From NCBI GenBank assembly GCA_017984835.1, contig JAGNYR010000004.1, positions 1-53,228 on the forward strand: a stretch of DNA of 53,228 nt, given 5' to 3'. The DNA is from Flavobacterium sp. (lineage in GTDB: Bacteria; Bacteroidota; Bacteroidia; Flavobacteriales; Flavobacteriaceae). Below the pieces are notes generated by a model. It was not told where the DNA came from, did no database searches, and was given only the letters and a program-made list of their open reading frames with translations. Each line of letters opens with the position of its first letter. Positions within the stretch are counted from its first letter, which is position 1. The position numbers were made by a program, and so were the translations under genes. Positions 40,155-48,755 of the stretch are shown in pieces.

Positions 40155-41321
40155 TTAATAACTCATCTCAACAATCTCGCGAATTTTATCTAAAGTAATG
40201 TTTTGTTTTTCGCCTAATGCAGTCCAACCTCTTTCTTTGAAACGTTCCACCACAATATCAGCCGTTTTTTCTATGTTTTCGGCATTTTCAGACAAACGCG
40301 TTTTCATTCCCATCGTGTGGTAAAATTGAACTGTTTTTTCAATCGCTTGTTGCGCTATTTCATCAACCGATCCTGTTTGAATGTTCCATACTCGTTTGCC
40401 ATATTGCGCCAATTTGTCTTTTTTAGTTTCAAACATCACACGATACAAACTAGGTGAAATGATCGCCAAGGTTCTTGCATGATCAACTTCATACAAGGCC
40501 GTCAATTCATGACCTATCATGTGCGTCGCCCAATCAGACGGAACGCCTTTTTGAATCAATCCATTAAGTGCCATGGTGCACGACCACATAAAATTTGATG
40601 CCAATTTATAATCGGTTGGTGTTTCCACGACTTGTGGGCCAATTTCAATCAGTGTTTGCAATATTCCTTCCGCAATTCTGTCTTGTAACATGGCGTCGTG
40701 AGGATAAGTAATGTATTGTTCTAAGGTATGCATGTAGGCATCGATCACACCATTTTGAAGTTGTCTTTTAGGTAATGAAACAATAACCGTTGGATCGCAA
40801 ATTGAAAACTTAGGAAACAAAGCACTTCCTCCAAGAACTAATTTTTCTTGCGTGGCCTCTATGGTAATCACCGCCCCCGAATTCATTTCGCTTCCTGTTG
40901 CTGGTAAAGTTAAAACCGTCCCAAAAGGAATCACTTTGGACACATCTTTGAATAATACTTTGTTTTTTAAAATTTCGATGGGATCCCCTTCATAGTGTAC
41001 GGCTCCCGAAATAAATTTCACACCATCAATAACGCTTCCTCCTCCAACAGCTACTATGAAATTGATTTGCTCTTTGCGAATGATTTCAACTGCTTTCATA
41101 AGTGTTTCAATACGCGGATTGGGTTCGATGCCCCCAAATTCTATCACGGTAAAACCAGTCAATGCTTTTATTACTTGAGCGTGAATTCCATTCTTAAAAA
41201 TACTTCCTCCGCCATAAGCAAGAAGCACTTTTGCGTTTTCCGGAATCAATTCTGCTAATTTTTCGGTCTGATTTTTACCAAAAATGTAATTTACTGGATT
41301 GTACAATTCGAAGTTTAACAT
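40155..41321 (-). CDS. Iron-containing alcohol dehydrogenase (butanol dehydrogenase/YqhD-like)
   Basis: A 388-residue group III alcohol dehydrogenase that probably reduces aldehydes with NAD(P)H. The nucleotide site includes VAVGGGSVIDGVKF near residue 90, and the metal ligands are in the NGVIDAYMHTLEQY (Asp, His), HMIGHELTALYEVDHARTL (two His) blocks. Length and order fit the BdhA/YqhD group, which often detoxifies aldehydes. It follows nadD by 33 bases on the same strand. I see no exact -7 box in front of it, so it may be cotranscribed with nadD. Confidence 0.92.
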   Translation of the reverse strand: MLNFELYNPVNYIFGKNQTEKLAELIPENAKVLLAYGGGSIFKNGIHAQVIKALTGFTVIEFGGIEPNPRIETLMKAVEIIRKEQINFIVAVGGGSVIDGVKFISGAVHYEGDPIEILKNKVLFKDVSKVIPFGTVLTLPATGSEMNSGAVITIEATQEKLVLGGSALFPKFSICDPTVIVSLPKRQLQNGVIDAYMHTLEQYITYPHDAMLQDRIAEGILQTLIEIGPQVVETPTDYKLASNFMWSCTMALNGLIQKGVPSDWATHMIGHELTALYEVDHARTLAIISPSLYRVMFETKKDKLAQYGKRVWNIQTGSVDEIAQQAIEKTVQFYHTMGMKTRLSENAENIEKTADIVVERFKERGWTALGEKQNITLDKIREIVEMSY

Positions 41322-41354
41322 GGTTTTTTATTTAAGTTTATTTTTATCCCTTGA

Positions 41355-41939
41355 CTACAAATAAAACCCGCTTTTATCTATGTATTCTGCCACTTTGTTG
41401 GGCAACATAGGTGCGATGTTTTTTTGTTTTTTTATGCTTTCGCGAATAAAAGTAGATGAGATTTCAACTACAGGCGCTTTAATTGCATGTATTTTAGGAT
41501 GATTTTGCAATGACGCAAGGCACTTGTCCTTGTTTTGATCTACCCTAGGATAGACATAAATATCATGATTTTGCAGAATCACATCATAGTTTTTCCATTT
41601 ATGAAAAGAATTTAAATTATCCTCTCCCATGATTAATGAAAATTGGTTTTTGGGGTATTTCTCTTGCAAATGCACGAGGGTATTGATGGTGTAATTGGGT
41701 TGCGGCAACTTGAATTCAATATCGGAAGGTTTGATTTTAGGATATTCTTCAGTTGCTAAATGAACCAAGTGCAATCTTTGGTAATCGTCTAAAAGGGTTG
41801 CTTTTTTCTTGTGTGGATTGTGCGGAGTAACCACCATCCAAACTTGATCCAAATCGGTAAACTCTGCCATATAGTCGGCAATAATTAAATGCCCAATATG
41901 AATGGGATTAAAGGTTCCGAAATAGAGTCCGATTTTCAT
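41355..41939 (-). CDS. nadD: Nicotinate-nucleotide adenylyltransferase
   Basis: A 194-residue enzyme that adenylates nicotinate mononucleotide in NAD synthesis. The nucleotidyl-transferase motif GTFNPIHIGH starts near residue 8 and the C-terminal ISSTFIRESI motif is present. The start at ATG 41939 gives the usual MKIGLYFG opening; the frame extends only five codons further up. It lies after gmk on the same strand with an 86-base gap that holds a weak inverted repeat. It serves the same NAD pathway into which 3-hydroxyanthranilate could feed. Confidence 0.95.
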   Translation of the reverse strand: MKIGLYFGTFNPIHIGHLIIADYMAEFTDLDQVWMVVTPHNPHKKKATLLDDYQRLHLVHLATEEYPKIKPSDIEFKLPQPNYTINTLVHLQEKYPKNQFSLIMGEDNLNSFHKWKNYDVILQNHDIYVYPRVDQNKDKCLASLQNHPKIHAIKAPVVEISSTFIRESIKKQKNIAPMLPNKVAEYIDKSGFYL

Positions 41940-42025
41940 TTTATTTTGTATCACAACGTTTTACAAAATTTCACTTATTTTTTGCGCTTCTTTAAGGAAA
42001 CCTAGTGAAAATTTTTTTGTTTCAA

Positions 42026-42598
42026 TTATTTTCCAACAAAATCCTTAACCAATTGATATGCGTCTTCTTTGGCTACATCCAATTCATAATTTTTAATAAT
42101 TACATCAAATTGAGGAGCGGTTGCCAATTCAACATGTGCTTTTGCGATGCGCATATTGATTTTTTCATCACTTTCTGTGCTTCGTTCTTTCAAACGTCGC
42201 TTCAATTCATCTACGCTGGGCGGTTTTACAAAAACAGCCAAGGTTTCTTGCTTGTATTTTGATTTTATTCGCAGTCCGCCAGCCACATCAATGTCAAAAA
42301 TGACGTTTTTGCCTTTGGCCCAAATACGTTCTACTTCCGATTTTAATGTCCCGTAAAAATTATCTCGATACACCTCTTCCCACTCAATAAAATCTTCTGC
42401 TTTGATGTGGTTTTTAAATTCTTCAAGTGAAATAAAATAATAATCTTTTCCGTCTTTTTCTTCTCCACGAAGTTCGCGCGTGGTGCACGAAATGGAGAAT
42501 TCCAAATTCAAATCGGGTTGTGCTAACAAATGTTTTACGATGGTTGTTTTACCTGATCCAGAAGGAGCCGAAAAAACTAATAATTTTCCTTTATCCAT
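42026..42598 (-). CDS. gmk: Guanylate kinase
   Basis: A 190-residue enzyme that phosphorylates GMP to GDP. The P-loop is SAPSGSGKTT near residue 10; the GMP-binding region includes TTRELRGEEKDGKDYYF and WEEVYRDNFYGT, and NVIFDIDVAGG carries the catalytic Asp. Length is typical. It starts 2 bases after yicC ends, a linkage widely conserved in bacteria. Confidence 0.97.
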   Translation of the reverse strand: MDKGKLLVFSAPSGSGKTTIVKHLLAQPDLNLEFSISCTTRELRGEEKDGKDYYFISLEEFKNHIKAEDFIEWEEVYRDNFYGTLKSEVERIWAKGKNVIFDIDVAGGLRIKSKYKQETLAVFVKPPSVDELKRRLKERSTESDEKINMRIAKAHVELATAPQFDVIIKNYELDVAKEDAYQLVKDFVGK

Positions 42599-42600
42599 TT

Positions 42601-43461
42601 TTATAACACGTTCAAAACTTGTTCTTTAATTTTTTCCAATTCGTCTTTCATCATCACCACCAATTTTTGCATTTCGGTGTGGTTCGATTTAGACCCCATG
42701 GTGTTGATCTCTCTTCCCATTTCTTGTGTAATAAAACCAAGTTTTCTTCCGTTGGCTTCACTTCCATTCAGGGTTTCTATAAAATAATTCAAATGATTGC
42801 CTAAGCGAACTTTCTCTTCGGTAATGTCATATTTTTCAAGATAGTAAATCAGTTCTTGTTCAAACCTGTTCTCGTCAATATGCACCTTTAACTCGTCAAT
42901 TGCAGTTCGCAATCTCGATTTTACCGTGCCAATTCGTTCGCTATCATGTGAAACCGCTTCGTTCATATATTGATGAATGTTAGCAATTCGAAGTTGAAAT
43001 TCATTTTCTAAAGACTTCCCTTCAGAAACTCTAAAGTTTACAATGTTTTGAAGCGCTTCTTCAATCACCTTCTGAATCTCTTTCCATTCATTTTCGTCAA
43101 TTTCTTCACGTTCGGTTTTCAACACATCGGGCATTCTTACTGCCATTTTCATTAATTCGGTACTGTCTGCATCTGGAATCACTTTCTTCAATTGATCCAT
43201 ATATGCGTTCACGATTGCCACATTTATTTTAGACGAAGTGTCTTCACCTGTAGCTTCAATATATAATGAAAAATCTATTTTTCCTCTTTCAAGTCTTTGT
43301 GCAATTTGATTGCGAAGACCTAATTCCATTTCTCTATAAACCGAAGGCATGCGCACATTTAAGTCAAGTCCTTTGCTGTTTAACGATTTAATTTCGACTG
43401 TTATTTTTTTGTTTGGCAGTTGCAAAGTTGCTTTACCAAAACCCGTCATCGATTGTATCAT
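42601..43461 (-). CDS. YicC-family endoribonuclease
   Basis: A 286-residue protein that begins with the family hallmark MIQSMTGFGKA and ends with the DUF1732 block (GSKSNHTEMQKLVVMMKDE). YicC proteins are endoribonucleases linked in E. coli to small-RNA decay. The ATG at 43461 was chosen for that hallmark and because a -7 box lies at 43481-43488. It leads an operon with gmk and probably nadD. Its presence beside a possible small RNA elsewhere in the window is not evidence of a link. Confidence 0.93.
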   Translation of the reverse strand: MIQSMTGFGKATLQLPNKKITVEIKSLNSKGLDLNVRMPSVYREMELGLRNQIAQRLERGKIDFSLYIEATGEDTSSKINVAIVNAYMDQLKKVIPDADSTELMKMAVRMPDVLKTEREEIDENEWKEIQKVIEEALQNIVNFRVSEGKSLENEFQLRIANIHQYMNEAVSHDSERIGTVKSRLRTAIDELKVHIDENRFEQELIYYLEKYDITEEKVRLGNHLNYFIETLNGSEANGRKLGFITQEMGREINTMGSKSNHTEMQKLVVMMKDELEKIKEQVLNVL

Positions 43462-43480
43462 GTTGTTATTTGATTGTATG

Positions 43481-43488
43481 CAAATGTA
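43481..43488 (-). promoter_or_regulatory. -7 promoter box of yicC-gmk (TACATTTG)
   Basis: Exact minus-strand match, 20 bases before the yicC ATG; no clear -33 TTG. Confidence 0.5.
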
Positions 43489-43513
43489 TTGAAAATTTAG
43501 GATTTGAAGTTCA

Positions 43514-44398
43514 TTATTTGTTTTTCTTAATGACAACCAAATAAACCCCAAAAAAGACTAAAAAAGCAGACCCAATCTTCACCATGTCGAGGTTGTCTTT
43601 ACCCATTCCTATGGCATAAACAGTGGCAAATAAGGGTTGTAGGTACATAAAAACGGCTACTGTAGTAGGCGATAATTGGCGCATCGACAGCAGGTTAAGT
43701 AAGTACGTAAAAAACGTTGAAAACAGGACTACAAAACCAATTTTATAATAAATATCCGTTGGGATTGCGTGCCAGCCTATTTGTTGTATTTCGGTCCATC
43801 CAAAAGGGAGTACCATGATAAATCCGATGGTATATATCCATTTTACAAAGGTAAATGCATTGTATTTGTCCATTAATTTTTTGACAATGATCAGGTAAAA
43901 CGCATAAGAGACAGCGTTGATAAACACCAAAAAATTTCCCAGCATAGCGTGTGGCATACTGGCCAACGACTTTCCATACAAAATAAGAATGGTAGCCCCC
44001 GACAGGCCGAGTACAATTCCAACTACTTTTTTGAGCTGGAGCTTTTCTTTGACAAGGATCGCAGAAAAAATGAGCACTAATATTGGCGAAGTTACCATCA
44101 ATACGGCGCTCATGATGGGAGATGTATAACTTAATCCCTTAAAAAAAGTGAGCATGTTGAAAGCTACTCCAAAAAAAGCGGCAGCAGTAATCCTTAAAAA
44201 ATCAGGGAGTGCAATTTTTTCTTTTGGCGAAAAAAAAGATACCATCCAAAACAAAAACGTTGCACCCAATACCCGCAACACAATAAATCCGAAGGGTTGA
44301 ATGTATTGAGGCATCACATCTTTGGCAACTGAAAACGTCACACCATAAATGAGCGAAACAAGGGTCGCCCCAATGATTGCTAAATTTCTTTTAGACAT
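43514..44398 (-). CDS. EamA-family (DMT superfamily) transporter
   Basis: A 294-residue inner-membrane protein with ten predicted helices in two EamA repeats (about 5-135 and 155-290). Typical blocks are FIVLRVLGATFLFW in the first half and LSPTTVAVFMYLQPLFATV in the second. These carriers usually export amino acids or other metabolites; the substrate is unknown here. Its ATG overlaps the stop of the ArsC-like gene (TAATG), so the two are coupled. Confidence 0.92.
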   Translation of the reverse strand: MSKRNLAIIGATLVSLIYGVTFSVAKDVMPQYIQPFGFIVLRVLGATFLFWMVSFFSPKEKIALPDFLRITAAAFFGVAFNMLTFFKGLSYTSPIMSAVLMVTSPILVLIFSAILVKEKLQLKKVVGIVLGLSGATILILYGKSLASMPHAMLGNFLVFINAVSYAFYLIIVKKLMDKYNAFTFVKWIYTIGFIMVLPFGWTEIQQIGWHAIPTDIYYKIGFVVLFSTFFTYLLNLLSMRQLSPTTVAVFMYLQPLFATVYAIGMGKDNLDMVKIGSAFLVFFGVYLVVIKKNK

Positions 44399-44748
44399 TA
44401 ACCCAACACTTTTATTACTTCCAAGATGTTTTTTTGACCGTTACCGATGTAAATTTGGTTGTGAATGATAAATACGGGACGACTCAAAAAAGTATAATGC
44501 TCCAAGAGGTATTTTTTATAATCGAGTTCGGTCAAGTTTTTATCTTTTAGTCCAAGTGATTTATAAAGTTGCGCTTTTTTACTGAACAGCGCCTCATAAC
44601 TTCCTGCTAACTGGTACATTTGGTCCAATTCTGCTTCAGTAATCGGATTTTGACGAATATCATGAAAGGTCAAAGTATCCGAATTGGGAAGCGATTTAAT
44701 GATTTTTCGACAGGTATCGCAAGAAGCGAGGTAATATATTTTGTTCAT
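44398..44748 (-). CDS. ArsC/Spx-family thioredoxin-fold protein
   Basis: A 116-residue protein with a glutaredoxin-like start (MNKIYYLASCDTCRK) whose CDTC motif at Cys9 and Cys12 is the redox site, and the later LSRPVFIIHNQIYIGNG block typical of the ArsC/Spx/YffB group. It could be an arsenate reductase, but there are no other ars genes, and the same fold includes Spx regulators and YffB reductases. The ATG at 44748 was chosen because upstream codons lie across the promoter region. It is coupled to the EamA gene. Confidence 0.88.
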   Translation of the reverse strand: MNKIYYLASCDTCRKIIKSLPNSDTLTFHDIRQNPITEAELDQMYQLAGSYEALFSKKAQLYKSLGLKDKNLTELDYKKYLLEHYTFLSRPVFIIHNQIYIGNGQKNILEVIKVLG

Positions 44749-44772
44749 TTTTATAATACTAAATGTAAGCTG

Positions 44773-44805
44773 CAAAAATAGGAAATTAAAATTTGGGAAT
44801 TACAA
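44773..44805 (-). promoter_or_regulatory. Promoter of the ArsC-EamA operon (TTG-N22-TATTTTTG)
   Basis: Minus-strand -7 box TATTTTTG at 44773-44780 with TTG 22 bp upstream (44803-44805). Confidence 0.45.
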
Positions 44806-44833
44806 GGGGTGGATGGCTTTTGGCGGATGCCTA

Positions 44834-44867
44834 TTTGCGCAATGCCAAAAAAAACTTCCTATATTTG
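44834..44867 (+). promoter_or_regulatory. Promoter of the cystathionine synthase/lyase gene (TTTG-N22-TATATTTG)
   Basis: TTTG at 44834-44837 and TATATTTG at 44860-44867 on the plus strand. The transcript would begin about 28 bases before the ATG. Confidence 0.6.
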
Positions 44868-44901
44868 CACAACACTTGAATAAATGACTAAATAGATTCC
44901 G

Positions 44902-46044
44902 ATGAAATTCAATACCAAAGTAATACACGGTGGACAACACCACGACAAAGAAACAGGCGCTGTAATGACTCCTGTATTTCAAACCTCAACTTATGCACAA
45001 ACGAGTCCGGGACAACCTGTGGGCGATTACGAATACAGCCGTGCTGCCAACCCTACACGTCAGGCATTAGAAGATGCGTTGGCGTCTATCGAAAATGGTG
45101 CGCGTGGATTGGCTTTTTCTTCGGGACTTGCCGCTACCGATTGTTTGCTACGTTTGTTTAAGGCAGGTGACGAAATCATTGCAATGGACGATTTGTATGG
45201 CGGAACCTACCGTTTGTTTACCCGTTTGTACAAAGACAGCGGCATCAAATTTCATTTTGTAGACATGAATGATTTGGAAAAATTCCAATCGCTCATCAAC
45301 GAGAATACCAAGCTTGTTTGGGTAGAAACACCTACTAATCCGCTCATGAAGCTAGCCGATATCCAAGCTATTGCGGCCATCACTAAAAAACACAATTTGC
45401 TTTTTGCAGTAGACAATACATTTGCTACACCTTATTTACAAAAACCGCTTGACCTGGGTGCCGACATTGTGATGCACTCAGCTACAAAATACTTGGGCGG
45501 TCACTCAGATGTGATTGCAGGTGCGCTCATCATCAAAGACAAAACATTGGGAGATGAGTTGCATTTCAAACAATTTGCAACGGGTGCTACCTTAGGTCCA
45601 ATGGATAGTTATTTGGTTTTGAGAGGGATCAAAACACTTCACTTACGCGTGCAAAGACATTGCGAAAACGGAATGAAAGTAGCGCGTTTTCTTGCCAATC
45701 ACCCAAAAATTGCTACGGTTTTCTATCCGGGATTAGAAAGTCATCCGTTTCATGAAATTGCCAAAAAGCAAATGAGCGATTTTGGAGGAATGGTCTCTTT
45801 TACCTTCAAGTCGGGAGCCAAAGCTGATGCCATTTCGTTTTTAGAAAAAGTGAACGTGTTCACCTTGGCAGAATCGTTGGGTGGCGTAGAATCGTTGGCC
45901 AATCATCCGGCCTTGATGACCCATGCTTCCATTCCTGAAGACAAACGAAAAGAAGTAGGTATTACCGACGACTTGGTTCGATTGAGTACAGGTGTAGAAG
46001 ACATCGAAGACTTATTGGCTGATATTGAGCAAGCGCTGAAATAG
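44902..46044 (+). CDS. Cystathionine gamma-synthase/lyase family PLP enzyme
   Basis: A 380-residue PLP enzyme of the Cys/Met metabolism family. The PLP lysine is Lys196 in HSATKYLGGHSD, with AVDNTFATPYLQKPLDLGAD before it and SLGGVESLANHPALMTHASI near the C-terminus. Gamma-synthases (MetB), gamma-lyases and O-acetylhomoserine enzymes are very close, and sequence alone does not decide; annotation pipelines would probably use metB or mccB. It is a single-gene unit with its own promoter, and its GC content is visibly higher than the neighbouring genes, with more C- and G-ending codons. Confidence 0.93.
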   Translation: MKFNTKVIHGGQHHDKETGAVMTPVFQTSTYAQTSPGQPVGDYEYSRAANPTRQALEDALASIENGARGLAFSSGLAATDCLLRLFKAGDEIIAMDDLYGGTYRLFTRLYKDSGIKFHFVDMNDLEKFQSLINENTKLVWVETPTNPLMKLADIQAIAAITKKHNLLFAVDNTFATPYLQKPLDLGADIVMHSATKYLGGHSDVIAGALIIKDKTLGDELHFKQFATGATLGPMDSYLVLRGIKTLHLRVQRHCENGMKVARFLANHPKIATVFYPGLESHPFHEIAKKQMSDFGGMVSFTFKSGAKADAISFLEKVNVFTLAESLGGVESLANHPALMTHASIPEDKRKEVGITDDLVRLSTGVEDIEDLLADIEQALK

Positions 46045-46071
46045 TTTTTTGTACAAATTCAGATTCCTTTT

Positions 46072-47154
46072 TTAAAACTGAAACTTCAGCTGAACGACGA
46101 CCGTTTTTTTTATTTCGGTGTTGAGATTGCTGAGGGAAATTCCTAACAACCGCACCGATTCTTTGAGACGCTCTTGGTACAGCAAATCTTTGGCGGTTTC
46201 GGCAAGTAGGCCTTTGTCTGCAATGAAATAAGGCAAGGTTTTACTCCTTGTTTGGGTCGTAAAATTGCTGTATTTTATTTTTAAGGTGACGGTTTTGCCC
46301 GAAATGTTGTGCTTTTTTAATCGTCGTTCCAATTCGGAAGCAATTTGCTCCAGGCGTTGTTGCATGTAAATTTCGGAAGTGAGGTTTTCGTTGAATGTGT
46401 GTTCTGCGGCCACCGATTTGGATATTCGGTTGGGTTTGACCTCGCTGTAATGGATGCCGCGCACAATGTTGTAATAAAAGGCGCCGCTTTTACCGAAGTT
46501 TTTTTCAAGAAATTCTAACGGTTTTGATTTGAGGTCTTTTCCGGTAAATATGCCGTGTTGGTACATTTTTTCTTTGGTTACTTTTCCGATACCGTAGAAT
46601 TTTTTGATGTCGAGGTTTTCCAAAAAAGGCTCGACTTCGTCTGGAGTAACCGTTTTTTGCCCGTTGGGCTTGTTGTAATCACTGGCCACTTTGGCCACAA
46701 ATTTATTGATGGATATTCCTGCCGAAGCTGTGAGGCCCACTTCGTTGAAAATTCGGGTTCTGATTTCTTCTGCGAGTAGTGATGCGCTTGGGTTTCCTTT
46801 TTTGTTACTTGTAACATCCAAATAGGCCTCGTCGAGCGATAAGGGCTCTACCAGATCGGTGTATTCATAAAAGATCTTTCTGATTTTTTGAGAAATTTCT
46901 TTGTATCGTTCAAAACGTGGTTTGACAAAAATAAGATCGGGACAGTTTTTGGCTGCCTGGACTCCACTCATGGCGCTTCGAACTCCAAATTTTCGTGCTT
47001 CATAACTTGCTGCCGAAACCACCCCTCGTATTTCGCTTCCGCCCACAGCGAGCGGTTTCCCTTTTAATTCAGGAAAATCCATTTGCTCTACAGAGGCATA
47101 AAAAGCATCCATATCTACGTGAATGATTTTTCTTTGGCGAACTTCGTGCGTCAT
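46072..47154 (-). CDS. dinB: DNA polymerase IV (Y family)
   Basis: A 360-residue translesion polymerase. Metal ligands lie in HVDMDAFYASVEQ near residue 12 and SLDEAYLDVT near 105, with the Y-family little-finger domain after about 235. The start is ATG 47154 (MTHEVRQRKIIHVDMD); the frame extends upstream but through a -7 box (47159-47166). That box is only 4 bases from the ATG, so the mRNA may be leaderless. No SOS box of a recognised type is seen. Confidence 0.95.
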   Translation of the reverse strand: MTHEVRQRKIIHVDMDAFYASVEQMDFPELKGKPLAVGGSEIRGVVSAASYEARKFGVRSAMSGVQAAKNCPDLIFVKPRFERYKEISQKIRKIFYEYTDLVEPLSLDEAYLDVTSNKKGNPSASLLAEEIRTRIFNEVGLTASAGISINKFVAKVASDYNKPNGQKTVTPDEVEPFLENLDIKKFYGIGKVTKEKMYQHGIFTGKDLKSKPLEFLEKNFGKSGAFYYNIVRGIHYSEVKPNRISKSVAAEHTFNENLTSEIYMQQRLEQIASELERRLKKHNISGKTVTLKIKYSNFTTQTRSKTLPYFIADKGLLAETAKDLLYQERLKESVRLLGISLSNLNTEIKKTVVVQLKFQF

Positions 47155-47158
47155 ACTA

Positions 47159-47166
47159 CAAAAATA
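47159..47166 (-). promoter_or_regulatory. -7 box directly before dinB (TATTTTTG)
   Basis: Exact minus-strand TAnnTTTG match 4 bases before the ATG. Transcription from it would begin at or beside the start codon. A -33 TTG is not seen, so activity is uncertain. Confidence 0.4.
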
Positions 47167-47207
47167 GAAATGAAAAAGCACATTTGAGGTAAAATTATAG
47201 TATTTTT

Positions 47208-47223
47208 ATGGGCTAAAACCCAT
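47208..47223 (+). promoter_or_regulatory. Small inverted repeat before the CYTH gene
   Basis: ATGGG / CCCAT with a 6-base spacer, ending 5 bases before the CYTH ATG and overlapping a near-consensus -7 box (TATTTTTA, 47201-47208). It may be an operator or a start-site hairpin. Confidence 0.3.
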
Positions 47224-47228
47224 TTGAC

Positions 47229-47696
47229 ATGATTGAGATAGAACGAAAATTTTTAGTCCTTTCTGACGCTTTTAAATCGATTAGTGTGACGCAAAACCAA
47301 ATTGCGCAAGGGTATTTGAACTCAGATCCCGAAAGAACGGTACGGGTTCGCATAAAAAACAACCAAGGATTTATCACCATCAAAGGGAAAAGCAACGAAA
47401 GTGGCTTGTCTCGATTGGAATGGGAAAAAGAAATTGACGTTGCAGAAGCTACACAATTATTGGCTTTGTGTGAAAAAGGGGTGATCCATAAAACACGTTA
47501 TGAAGTTCCTTTTGGACAACACGTTGTAGAAGTGGATGTATTTGGAGGGGATAATGAAGGCTTGGTGATGGCAGAAATTGAACTTAGTTCAGAAACAGAA
47601 ACCTATGCAGTACCTGAATGGTTGGGCGAAGAGGTAACCAACGATGCAAGGTATTACAATTCGTATTTGAGCCAGAACCCTTATACGCTTTGGTAA
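47229..47696 (+). CDS. CYTH-domain (triphosphate tunnel) protein
   Basis: A 155-residue protein with the CYTH signature ExExK at the very start (MIEIERKFLV), then RVRIKNNQGFITIKGK and ending with a substrate-tunnel strand. CYTH enzymes include tripolyphosphatases, thiamine triphosphatases and class IV adenylate cyclases; small bacterial ones like this usually hydrolyse inorganic tripolyphosphate. It is divergent from dinB, and its stop codon directly abuts the stop of the convergent rlpA-like gene with no terminator between them. Confidence 0.9.
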   Translation: MIEIERKFLVLSDAFKSISVTQNQIAQGYLNSDPERTVRVRIKNNQGFITIKGKSNESGLSRLEWEKEIDVAEATQLLALCEKGVIHKTRYEVPFGQHVVEVDVFGGDNEGLVMAEIELSSETETYAVPEWLGEEVTNDARYYNSYLSQNPYTLW

Positions 47697-48188
47697 TTAT
47701 TTTTGTAAAACTTCTAGAGTTGCGATAATACTTCCGCTGTTTTTATTTGCAACAATTGACATAAACGCTTTTCTCGACAAATCGATTTCGCGTCCTTTGA
47801 CAAAAGGGCCTCTATCGGTAATTTCCACTATGACTGATTTTCCGTTTGCCTCGTTTGTAACACGCACGATGGTTCCGAAAGGCAGTTTTTTGTGGGCTGC
47901 TGTCAATTTGTTTTTATCGTAGATTTTACCGCTTGCCGTTCTTCTTCCGTTGAACTTGTTGTTGTAATAAGAAGCGTGGGTTTTGGTTTTATACGGTTTG
48001 AATTTGCCTTTATATACAATGATGGAGTCTGCATCAGCAGTGGTCGTTGCTTTAGCGTTTTTGACGGTGTCTTGCTGGCTCATTTTAGCTGTTCCTTTTT
48101 TTACTTTGGTTGTAAATGTTCTGGAAAAACTAGATGCCGCAACAAGGAGTATTATAAATGAAAATAAATAGAATGACTTCTTTTTCAT
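47697..48188 (-). CDS. RlpA-like septal lytic protein (double-psi beta-barrel)
   Basis: A 163-residue secreted protein. A signal peptide or N-terminal anchor (MKKKSFYLFSFIILLV) and a low-complexity linker (about 30-65) precede a double-psi beta-barrel: ASYYNNKFNGRRTASGKIYD, LTAAHKKLPFGTIVRV, and VEITDRGPFVKGREIDLSRKAF, split by short loops. The Asp and His of the lytic-transglycosylase site are present. RlpA acts on denuded peptidoglycan strands at the septum in some bacteria. There is no SPOR domain, as is often so in short Bacteroidota forms. It lies 41 bases after the 4-TM gene. Confidence 0.9.
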   Translation of the reverse strand: MKKKSFYLFSFIILLVAASSFSRTFTTKVKKGTAKMSQQDTVKNAKATTTADADSIIVYKGKFKPYKTKTHASYYNNKFNGRRTASGKIYDKNKLTAAHKKLPFGTIVRVTNEANGKSVIVEITDRGPFVKGREIDLSRKAFMSIVANKNSGSIIATLEVLQK

Positions 48189-48229
48189 ACGTTGGTTTTG
48201 ATGAATGACTATGTTATGGTTTTAAAGTA

Positions 48230-48658
48230 TTATTTAGTAAACCACAAATGCCAAGGGATTCTTGCTAAGATTAAAAGCAACCCTAAAGTATAAAAAACTG
48301 TAAATGATTTGAATTTAGCGTTGCTTTCAAGCGCTTTTTTATGTTTCGACCATCCAATAGTAATCAATACGATGGCAATAATGTTGATCAATGGGTGCTC
48401 TACCGATGTCAATCTCAACGCTGCATCTTTCATGTTGCCTAAGCTTGCTTTACCTAATGGAGAAACAAAATACAGAACCAATCCAACGACTAGTTGAAGG
48501 TGCATGGTGATCAAAGCGATCAAAGCGATCTTTCTATCTTTTGGCGTGAATTCTTTTTTTGAAGCAGCCCCAATAAAAGCATTGATAACAGCAATAACCA
48601 AAGCCAATAAAGCAATGTAAGCCCAGCCTGAGTGAAATTTTTGTATGATATTGTACAT
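48230..48658 (-). CDS. Four-helix integral membrane protein, function unknown
   Basis: A 142-residue protein with four membrane helices (about 10-29, 45-66, 86-104, 119-138). It starts MYNIIQKFHSGWAYIALLAL; the HSGWAY segment in helix 1 and His in helices 2 and 4 (ITMHLQLVVG, IPWHLWF) recall small cytochrome b561/CopD-like proteins, but heme binding is not shown. Close Flavobacterium relatives have sometimes been mislabelled as ribosomal protein L27, which this is not. A -7 box lies at 48681-48688. Confidence 0.75.
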   Translation of the reverse strand: MYNIIQKFHSGWAYIALLALVIAVINAFIGAASKKEFTPKDRKIALIALITMHLQLVVGLVLYFVSPLGKASLGNMKDAALRLTSVEHPLINIIAIVLITIGWSKHKKALESNAKFKSFTVFYTLGLLLILARIPWHLWFTK

Positions 48659-48680
48659 GATCGTAATTTTTAAATTTTTT

Positions 48681-48688
48681 CAAATATA
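48681..48688 (-). promoter_or_regulatory. -7 promoter box of the 4-TM gene (TATATTTG)
   Basis: Exact minus-strand match 22 bases before the ATG, just downstream of the terminator of the TonB receptor gene. Confidence 0.5.
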
Positions 48689-48705
48689 AATAAAAAAACA
48701 TAAAA

Positions 48706-48736
48706 AAAACGGCATCTTAAGTTAAGATGCCGTTTT
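48706..48736 (-). terminator. Terminator of the second TonB receptor gene
   Basis: ACGGCATCTTA / TAAGATGCCGT stem with a 3-base loop and a long T-run on the minus strand, 19 bases after the receptor stop. Confidence 0.9.
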
Positions 48737-48755
48737 GATTGTATAAGTTAACTTA

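Noticed and set aside
41965-42015. Inverted repeat AAAATTTCACT / AGTGAAAATTTT between gmk and nadD
   Set aside because: The loop is about 28 bases and the stem is A/T-rich; too weak to call a terminator or operator.
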